Source: Gibbula magus (Eukaryota; Mollusca; Gastropoda; Trochida; Trochidae). Taken from it: a stretch of 64,000 nt of DNA. Both the position numbers and the translations under genes were made by a program. The notes below the pieces were generated by a model. The model made no database searches. It had not been told where the DNA came from and saw only the letters and a program-made list of their open reading frames with translations. Below are positions 55,475 to 64,000 of this stretch, one piece after another; the first letter of the stretch is position 1, and every line of letters starts with the position of its first letter. The stretch lies in assembly GCA_936450465.1 (NCBI GenBank), contig OW388294.1, positions 69,970,075 through 70,034,074 on the forward strand, written 5' to 3'.

Positions 55475-55985
55475 TGACATCGTTGAGTGCCATACTTTGA
55501 CACCTTTGAAATCTTTGAGTGCCATTCTTTGACACAATTGACATCTTTGAGTGGTATTCTTTGATACCATTGACATCTTTGAGTGACATTTTTTTAATAC
55601 AATTGAAATATTAGAGTGCCATTCTTCAATACCATTGACATCTTTGAGTGTCATTCTTTGATACCATTGACATCTTTGAGTGTCATTCTTTGATACCATT
55701 GACATCTTTGAGTGTCATTCTTTGATACCATTGACATCTTTGAGTGTCATTCTTTGATACCATTGACATCTTTGAGTGTCATTCTTTGATACCATTGACG
55801 TCTTTGAGTGTCATTCTTTGATACCATTGACATCTTTGAGTGTCATTCTTTGATACCATTGACGTCTTTGAGTGTCATTCTTTGATACCATTGACGTCTT
55901 AGAGCATGATTCTTTTATACCACTGACATCTTTGAATGGCATTCTTCCATGCCACTGACATCTTTGAGTGCCATTCTTTCATGCC
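55475..55985. repeat. 32 bp tandem repeat in the probable 3' UTR
   Basis: About 16 copies of TTTGAGTGTCATTCTTTGAT plus ACCATTGACATC. Central copies are near identical, edge copies diverged. Minus-strand frames through it are by-products of the repeat. Confidence 0.9.
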
Positions 55986-57809
55986 ATAGTTTCACAATTT
56001 ACTTGACTTACATTAAGTGACTCTGTCAACATTAATAATATGTAAAAACATCTGTTGTCCTAGTCATCTGTTGTTATGACATCTAGGTATTGATCCTTTT
56101 AAAATTGTTGAAGATGCATTAGCATAATGTAACTTTGAAAGAGTAGTATTTATATAGCTACTTGTATATTTCCCACCAGTTCAAATGAAAGTCTTTCAAA
56201 AGGGTTGACAATGGTTGAATAGTTTCTTTCTTCGAATTAATATTTTTCTCCCCTTGACAAATTTGAATAGTCTCTTATTCAAATTAATAGTTTTGTCTCC
56301 CTTTTGACTAATTTGTTTATTTTCATGCAGTTTGGATAGTTAGTTATGTTGAGTTCATGCCATGTGTAATTATTTCATCCATGTTCGTGCCACGCCGCAG
56401 TGATTCATGTCAAACTGTATATTTTGTTGTACAAATGATCTCATGAGACTGCATTTTGTCCTCACTGAATTCATTTCATCTCAAACAGTATTATCAACAA
56501 TTCTGTTACATATTTATAAAACAATAATTGAATTAAATTGAATATTCATGACTTGCATCAGTTATCTCATGGCAATATACATGCAATTTAAAGAATTAAT
56601 TTATTAAAAAAGAATTCAAATTTATTTGATTTATAAATTGATATTTTGGTTTGAAACTACACTTAGCCCAAGGTTCTTTCTACACAGTAGCTGCTCTTCA
56701 AATAAAATCAGTTTGGTATATAATATATTTTCCTCGACTAAGTAATGTCCCTTGTTGAGAGCTACGCTTGTGATATTGTGTGGTTGTAAAATGGTATGCT
56801 TATTTATGTTGTGAATCTGTGACAAGCTATGTTAATAAAAAAAAAAGGACAAAACCCTTTTTCAATATTTAAGTATTACCAGTGTATTGATCGAAATAGG
56901 AACTGTTAAATATCATAATATTGAAAATTGATGTGATCCTTAACTTTTGTTTCTGAGCATAGTTGAGATCTTCTCTCTTTCAAAGATGAATTTAAACGGT
57001 TATATTTATCAATTGTCAAACTGTTGTTATCAATATCGTTTAAAGACGTTTTTTTTATATTAAAACAAAATATTACTTTTGTTAACTAAAAATAAATTTT
57101 AAGGGTTGTTTTCTTTTTAAATATGTTTCTACTAACTCATTATTTTAAGACGTTATCAGTTACTGTGACTGATTAGAAAATTTTTTATTAGCAGGTTCTT
57201 CAATTTTCAATTAATTGACAAATTTATAAAATAAAACAAAAATGTATTCAAAAGTATTTCTTTAACATTTGTGATTTGAAAAAATTGAAAATAACTTTCT
57301 GAATAAGTGCATGCCTTTAACAGGGGTCCAAACGTATCAAGACCCAATCATAGTAAATATATTCACCATTTTGAAATCGTGGACACCAATTTCTCACACA
57401 TTGTTGAAGAATATATTCTTTCCATTTTTGGGTATGAATGTATTCATATATTTTCTCTATACATAAATATTATTAAAGAAGTTAGCTCCTTTTCAAATAG
57501 TTTATTTTGTTTAAACTTTTGATATAAATTCAGAACATACGTTAGAGATATTTTAGGATTAAATAAGTATATTATAGATTCTCTGTCAGTGTTCTTGTGA
57601 CCAGTTTTGATAATTGACTGTTTTGTGCATGAGAACTCATGATGTGTGAATGTTGTATTGCAGTTGTATATATTTAATATTGTGGATGTCATGACTGGCT
57701 TTTCTATCTGTACAGCATTGTCTCTCATTGTCTCTTAATTTACACATCAACTGTGATTGGTTCAGTTTTTTCTTTTTTGTAAATTGCAAATTTTGTAATA
57801 TGCTGCAAA

Positions 57810-57815
57810 AATAAA
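57810..57815 (+). promoter_or_regulatory. Candidate polyadenylation signal AATAAA
   Basis: AATAAA hexamer 3.5 kb after the HERC2 stop, followed by a TTGTTTTGTACTT stretch resembling a GU-rich downstream element. Candidate only; AATAAA arises easily in such AT-rich DNA. Confidence 0.35.
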
Positions 57816-58220
57816 ATATAAATTTTACAATTGTTTTGTACTTCTTCTAAACTTTGAACAAGAATTTTGAGGACACAAGATTAATGTTTAATTGTCATCT
57901 TCTTTACGTACTTGATGATGGTGCATTCACTCTATCTATGTGAGTTATAGAAATCACGAATCCTTCAATGATTGTATTCATAAAGCAAACTGTGTTTGTT
58001 CACAAAATCAAATGTTCAAATGTTCATATGGGCATACCACACACATAGGGAACATTGAATCATATGGACCAAACACAGATCCCTCAGAAGATGATCAAAG
58101 TATGTGAAACAAGTGGTCAAGGTGTTGTGGTGACCTTGAAATAAGGTCAGGGTCACAAAAATCGACAGGTGTCTTTGTCATCCGCAGATATGTGCAACAA
58201 GTCATGAGATATCGCGTTAA

Positions 58221-60793
58221 AGGGACACTGCGTCGACAAAAATAGAGCCATGGCCTCTGTAGCTCATCAGGAGATAATAAGTGGGGTATGTTATGGAGTG
58301 GACTTTATAGCAATGGTCAGATAATGGAATATAGTAATAAGAATCTAGGTAGTGAAACGATTAAAGCAGTTTAAAAATATTTTGTTACCATAACTTTGCC
58401 AATCTGCTATATATATGTGTTGAAAGAGCAACGCAAAGCTTGGAAATAATTTAAATTGCTGGTATCAAACATATAATAATGTGGTGGAGAGATCATACTA
58501 TTTTCTAAGATCGTACACACATTATATAATAATGAATACCCCGGGTACAATTCTTTGCATACAATTCACCACTGTCAGCTATTGCAATAATGGCCTGGGG
58601 CTGTAGAAGAAAATGAAAAAAAACTTTTTAGGTCATGACCCCTGCTAATTATTATCAAAATTGGTTACACATAAATCAACATTCGTTATGAATATCATAC
58701 ACCTTTGCATTATATTGTTTTAATTCTTAATTGCATTATGGCAATACCAACATTTATTACATAATGAATAGGAGCCTCAGTTTTTGAAAATCCCATTTCT
58801 CATAGGCTCCATTTCAATACTTAATAAATTGGTGATTTTTTTTTTAGTAAATTCTTTTTCACCATTTCTTATAGGCTCCCTTTCAATATTTGATAAAATG
58901 GTGATATTCTATGAATAAATTCTTTTTTAGAGTCAGTGGAAGACTAAAGCAGTCTCACGCACAGTCTATGATAACACAGTGCTGCACAGTAGTTTGAAGT
59001 AACCTGAAACCTCTGTGTAACTATCAGTTTTCATCCTTCTGCCAGGAAGAGGTCAACACAATGCAATTACATAACATGCAGACACTGGACTCACAGCCAG
59101 TAAAATTTATATGTTAGATGCAGTTTTTCCTACAATTAATTATTTTTCTGTACTGGAGAAGATGATGAAAATAGGTGTGATGTCACAATCTCATATAGCT
59201 ACTTCTTTTATAGTCCTATGTTATCACCAGTCATCACTAGTCATATTCAGTTCACATATCTCATGTAAAATGAAAAAATTTAATTCCTCTTCAAGTTATT
59301 CCTTCAAAGGGTATTCATTATTCAATAGTTCTCATTTCAAATAGATTCACATTAAACATGTCCATGATGTAGACATCTATCTCATTTCTTGTTCCTATTG
59401 AATAAAATTAACTGCAAAGTTAATAGAAAACTAGATCAGTTATAAAGTATAAAATATGATATAAATAAGGTATACCAAATTGACTCGTACTGGAAATTCT
59501 CATTAATTAATTAATTAATTCTCCAAATAATTACACAATATCATGAGATATTAAAAAACTCCATTATTTACTCTTAAATTACAAAGAACATTATATTAGA
59601 TTTAATAAAAGATTCTGTATTAAGTCTTTAGAATACTTTTAGACTTGTGTACCTTCACTTGCAAAATACAAATAATTACTCATATGTGAAATGTGAGACA
59701 AAGATAAAATATGACTTATAATTTTTGTTAGACCTCCAATTCTAAGTTTTTAATTCTCAATATCTCTTTTTCATCCGACATATTATATTCTCAAAGCTCA
59801 TGTTAGAACTCTCACATCAGAAAGATGAAATGCCTTTAACTCAGGTGTTTTCTTTAAAATTACCTCCCTTACCTACTTTACTGATTGAAGTGCACATATA
59901 ATCTCAGAAAGATGCTGTAAACTGAAATAGGCTTTTAGGTTATGATCCCTGTGACCCATATTTGGGGTCACAGACTCACCAAATTTACAATTTAGAATCC
60001 CTTACAGCCAAGGAGTCTGTACATAAAATTTCAGCTCGCTAGAGCCATTGGGACTGGAGATGAAGATGAAAATAGCATTTTAGGTCATTGCCTCTGTGAC
60101 CCAATATTTGGGGTCTCACTGTCACCAAATTTACAATTAAGAATCCCCTTCAGTCAAGGAGTATGTACATAAAATTTCAGCTCTCTACGTTCATTGGGAC
60201 TGGAGAAGAAGATGAAAATAGTTTTTTTTAGGTAATGACCCCTGTGAGCCACACTTGGGGTCACAGGGTCACCAAATCTACAATTTAGAATCCCTTTCAG
60301 CCAAGGAGTCTGTACATAAAATTTCAGCTCTCTGGAGTCATTGGTTCTGGAGAAGAAGATGAAAATAGCTTTTAAGGTTATGACCCCTGTGACCCACATT
60401 TGGGGTCAAAGGGTCACCAAATTTACAATTTAGTATCCCCTTCAGCCAAGGAGTCTGTACATTAAATTTCAGCTCTCTGGAGTCATTGGTTCTGGAGAAG
60501 AAGTCGAAAAAGCGAAAAGTTTACGGACGGACTGACGGACGGACGGACGGATGGACGGACGCCATCCCATGCCATAAGCCCATCGGGCCTTTCAGGCCAG
60601 ATGAGCTAATAAAAATCAGATCATGTGTATCAACCTATGCTGATTTTCATGTCTGCTAACAAGTCACATACACCAAATTTCAGACAATTGACGTAATTGG
60701 TAAGAAAAACTACTGCAGGTAGACAGTGAAATGAAGCGTAACTCGTTAGCAGACACTCTAATCAGCTTAGTGAGATAAAGACACAGTGTCCCT
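58221..60793. mobile_element. TTAA-flanked inverted-repeat element, 2.6 kb
   Basis: Flanked by TTAA (58217-58220 and 60794-60797). Terminal inverted repeats AGGGACACTG(C/T)GTC. It carries no transposase frame and contains a nested block at 59930-60610 of about 170 bp tandem units (TTTGGGGTCACAGGGTCACC, then GTCTGTACATAAAATTTCAG) ending in (GGAC)n and GCCCATCGGGCC. Confidence 0.7.
59930..60610. repeat. Tandem block with GGAC microsatellite, nested
   Basis: About four copies of a unit of roughly 170 bp followed by GACGGACGGACGGACGG and CCATAAGCCCATCGGGCC. The latter is the inverse of 46513-46535 and marks the end of an interspersed family seen three times in this window. Confidence 0.65.
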
Positions 60794-61466
60794 TTAACAA
60801 GAGATAATAAAGTGGTGGAAGTGTCATGGTGACCTTGAAAATAAGATCAAGGTCTCCAAAATCAACTGGTCTCTGCGTCATTCCTCAAATATAGCCTGGT
60901 TGAAGATTTTAGGGCCATCAGTTTTTATCTATCGCGTTAACAAGAGTTTGAAAATAAGAAAATAAGGTCAAGGTCACTAAATTCGACTGGTGTCTGCGTC
61001 TTCCCACAATGTAAGCCAACACCTTATTTGAAGACTTTGGATGCAACGCTTCATGAGATATTGCGTTAACAAGAAATGTGACGGACGTACGGACGCCGCT
61101 GAATACATAGTCCCCTGTTCAGCGTTGCGACGGGGGACAAAAATAAACGAGCACAGTGACCTCAGAAATGGATTTAGCATATGTTTTTTCATGTATGATA
61201 ATGGTATATTAGCAATTTCTTGAGATTTTTAAAATTGGTCAGTAACCTCCTTTAAGCAAACAACTTTCATTCTCTTACAGCAACAAGAAATGAACATTTT
61301 ATATATTTGAAGATATATTTTATTCTTATTTTTATGAAAATAAAAGATCTATTTTGTTACACAAAAAGTAATGCAAAACTGAGATATATGTTCATAATGT
61401 ATTTAATCTCATTCATGATCCATATATGGTACTACTTTTGGGTTAGGATACTTCCTTCCCACTTAA

Positions 61467-62305
61467 AGAGCCATCACGGATGTTGATGAAAATATCAATT
61501 TTTTTCCAAAAATCCATCTCAGTGAAATAAATACACTTAATTTTTCCCTAATTTTTCCAACTTAAAATAAGCCGAGAAATTGCATTAATTAGTAAAGGTG
61601 TTTCCCAGTCTAAATATAGATCCAGTCTATTATTTTCAAGCGCAAAGCATTATGGTCTAGCTCACACACAGTAAACAAAGACACGAAAGAATAAAAAAAA
61701 AAATATGAGCAATGAAAGATATCGAAATATATTTTTTTGGCGGTGATTTATTTACTTTTTCATTTAATGATGTATTTGCTACATATATTGGAATAATTGT
61801 TTTACCCAACTAGGTATATTTCTTGAATTGTATAATTAATGAGAGTAAAAATTTGTCATAATTTGCTGGTCTTATCTCAATAAAAAGAACATTAAACAGG
61901 AAATAATATGTATATTCTCAGGACATTTAGAAACATTGTTTGTAAAGCAATCGTCACATTCAGTAATGTGTGACAAGGGTAACTTGCAAGGGAGACACGT
62001 GAAGCACGTGCAGCATATGGGTTGTTATGGCGACTTGCGCTAGAGACGAGCCTTCACGTTTCGGGAGCGCGTGCTGTTTGTGTAGTACGTATTACGCAAA
62101 AAAGGGGATTCTGTTTATATACGCCAGATACCCTAAGCGCGCGCTAGTCGAACTGGTAATTCTCTTTGAAACCAAATTACAATACATTGTGGTGATATGA
62201 ACATTATTTAACATATGCCATGTTGTAGATAAAAGAGTTCTCTGGCGAATGACGTTATAAGTATATTTTCCAAAAAATTGAAATACTAACATCCGTGATG
62301 GCTCT
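61467..62305. mobile_element. TTAA-flanked MITE, 0.84 kb
   Basis: TTAA at 61463-61466 and 62306-62309. Terminal inverted repeats (A)GAGCCATCACGGATGTT extended by an ATATCAATTTTTT / AATTTTTTGG tract. Internal sequence is non-coding and includes a GC-richer stretch with AAGCACGTG and CGCGCGCTAG near 62000-62145. Confidence 0.78.
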
Positions 62306-62309
62306 TAAA

Positions 62310-64000
62310 GTTCAACACATTCTGACATATTTTCCCTTGTGTGATTGGTTGCACCCTCCCCGCCACTAATTTGTGTTTTCTTCTCAATATAGTCTGGTAT
62401 ATGCCAGCCACCCATGTTATCTATCACATTCCAAAAACGTTTGTAAATTTGGTGTCGAATATGGGGGTTGTTGTGAGAAATTGTTGCACGAAATTCCCAG
62501 GTTCAACGAAGGTTGTGTCTTGATTAATTTGTGCCACACATGGACTAATGAAACAAAACGGACACCTTTCATGGCAAAGGATTTTCTTGCTATCCCCTGT
62601 TTTGGGATGTTTTTGAGGTTTGTTGCCTACGTCCATGCCGCCTCTCTTCGGTTTGAGATTAAAGTTTTTCAAACAGGATTTTTTATGGGCTGTCTTATAA
62701 GCCAAGGAAATCTTTGAAATAGATTTTAAAAAATACATGTTCATACAAACGTATTCATAATGTCAAATATGTAAAATTAAATCATCATATTCAGATTGGA
62801 AAATATATTAAAAGTACTGCAGTATAAGTATGATTCTCTTGGCTCAAACAAAACTTTCTTGAAAAACAGTTTAAAGTAATTTAATTAAACTTATAAAATG
62901 TTACGTACCTGTTACACAGTGTGATAATCCATTTCTTTCAACTTCATTGTACCGAAGGTGATGTACGTTACCAACATCCCAACATGGCGGAAGGCAAGAT
63001 CGCTTCGCGAGTATCTAACACGAATTAACAGCTTTCTCGGGGTATATAATCAAACTTAGTTTGCACACACATGAACATTGATGGTGTGAATAGATTTGAT
63101 GCACTGAATCTACATATTAGTGTCCACATCATGAAGAATACGCAATTTTAAAATCACGGTGGGATGTTGGTAACTCCCAGCGAGTTTGACACAAGATGTT
63201 GGTAACGATAAATTGAGGATGTTGGCAACACTATTGAGAAAGTGTTGTTAGTTCTGTTGTAAATACGATACCCCTTTGAGAGGGGGGTCACATTCTTTAT
63301 GTGTCAGTATTACTTATCTAAATATGTTTTCTATTTATCCCGATACACGATACAAGTAAACGTGCTTATCAATTAAACATGCTTATCAATTTAATAATAT
63401 TGAAAGTATCGTATGTAAAATGGTGATCCCTTACATCCAAAATGGTTGATACCAGAACATTTTTGCCGGGTTCTATTATAAAAGTGATAATGTTTCTTCA
63501 ATAATAATTTGATGTATATACAAAATCTGCATTCAGAAAATCATATTAGACAGGTCTTGGTTCAGACAAGTAACTTAATACTCATACTATTAATACTCTT
63601 GTGTATATATATTTGTTCCTGGTATGTACTTTGTGCATATAAACGCAATTAAATATGTCAGTAAATATACACTAGAAGTATATTAACACTACATCTGGAG
63701 GTCATGTAAACATATATTTGCATATATATATACTTCTGCATAGCATTTGTGCCATGTAAACAGTTCTCTCAAATACAAGTATGAGTATATTCTTTTATTT
63801 TTGACAATTTTCGTCAAAAGAAAATAGAGTCATGGGATCTGTATATCATCATACTTTAAACGATGAAACATATTAGGTTGAAAATTGTAATTTTCCAAAA
63901 GTAGTTGTCAGATGCTTGACGAATATATATAATCCACATTCTTTAAAAAAAGGTTCAAGGGTGAAGTCTTGGTTGCCACGGAGTAACCAAATCTACAATG
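62310..64000. other. AT-rich intergenic DNA
   Basis: No convincing gene. Frames up to about 114 codons (62373-62717) show no domain and lie in unbiased AT-rich sequence. A pair of GTTACCAACATCCCAAC-like and GGGATGTTGGTAACT motifs (62969-62987, 63161-63176) form an inverted repeat of about 15 bp and may mark another small element. Confidence 0.4.

Larger units (their letters stand above)
54349..57840 (+). other. Probable HERC2 3' untranslated region
   Basis: AT-rich sequence after the stop codon with no long reading frame. It contains a 32 bp tandem repeat (55475-55985). The clearest polyadenylation signal is AATAAA at 57810-57815, followed by T-rich sequence; another AATAAA lies near 56833 just before an A run. 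Which is used cannot be told, and the transcript could end well before either. Confidence 0.45.
58080..61137. repeat. Older repeat split by a TTAA element
   Basis: 58080-58220 and 60798-61137 are parts of one repeat: GTGACCTTGAAA(A)TAAG(G/A)TCA, then (C/T)TGGTGTCT(T/G)(T/C)GTC and GAGATAT(C/T)GCGTTAACAAG recur several times. The continuity is broken at GCGTTAA by the element 58221-60793. Ends with GACGGACGTACGGACG and CGTTGCGACGGGGGAC, similar in style to the (GTCC)n elements. Confidence 0.6.

Noticed and set aside
62373..62717. 114-codon frame downstream of HERC2
   Set aside because: No recognisable domain, overlapping frames of similar length on the other strand, AT-rich intergenic setting.

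Overview
This is eukaryotic DNA, most likely from a mollusc and plausibly a marine gastropod (abalone-like). The evidence is intron-rich genes with GT-AG introns, DIRS-type tyrosine-recombinase retrotransposons, short interspersed elements ending in a GGCGTTAAAC plus (ACTC)n tail, and interspersed elements carrying GTCC microsatellites and 'AAGGTCA'-rich tandem repeats. The species call is an inference from repeat style only.

Positions 1-54348 (+ strand) hold the 3' two thirds of one giant gene, the orthologue of HERC2 (HECT and RLD domain E3 ubiquitin ligase). I could place 53 exons by splice signals, reading phase and similarity to the HERC2 family. Joined, they give an open frame of 3,160 codons that starts before the window and ends at TAA 54346-54348. 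Domain order is MIB/HERC2, UBA, CPH region, ZZ zinc finger, DOC/APC10, second RCC1-like propeller (RLD2), long linker, third propeller (RLD3) and C-terminal HECT with its catalytic Cys codon at 54124-54126. No second host gene is apparent. The 3' untranslated region probably runs to a polyadenylation signal near 57810.

The introns are a museum of mobile DNA. Two DIRS-type retrotransposons sit in introns: element A (2371-7360, minus) and element B (about 21502-28041, plus). Each shows inverted terminal repeats, an internal complementary region joining both termini, and gag-like, RT/RNase H and tyrosine recombinase genes; each carries damaging mutations. Other introns hold a hAT-type element with a BED-finger remnant (14570-15506), two elements ending in ATCCCCCGCC with large internal tandem arrays (15738-16665, 43931-46702), a palindromic element next to a tRNA-like sequence (18017-18560), foldback elements, a full tRNA-derived SINE with target duplications (40828-41140) and two truncated tails of the same kind.

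Three minisatellites lie beside HERC2 exons and have splice-site-like units: 37 bp at 33868-34675 (copies of the exon 34 end plus its donor), 54 bp x about 59 at 36137-39324 (acceptor-like and donor-like motifs, plus a donor on the antisense strand), and 11 bp at 49587-49702 (antisense donors right before an acceptor). This is the most unusual pattern in the window.

Downstream of the gene (57.8-64 kb) is AT-rich DNA with TTAA-flanked inverted-repeat elements (58221-60793, 61467-62305; a related style at 51661-53127 lies in a HERC2 intron), one of them inserted into an older repeat. Nothing resembling a CRISPR array, an rRNA or a bacterial operon was found.
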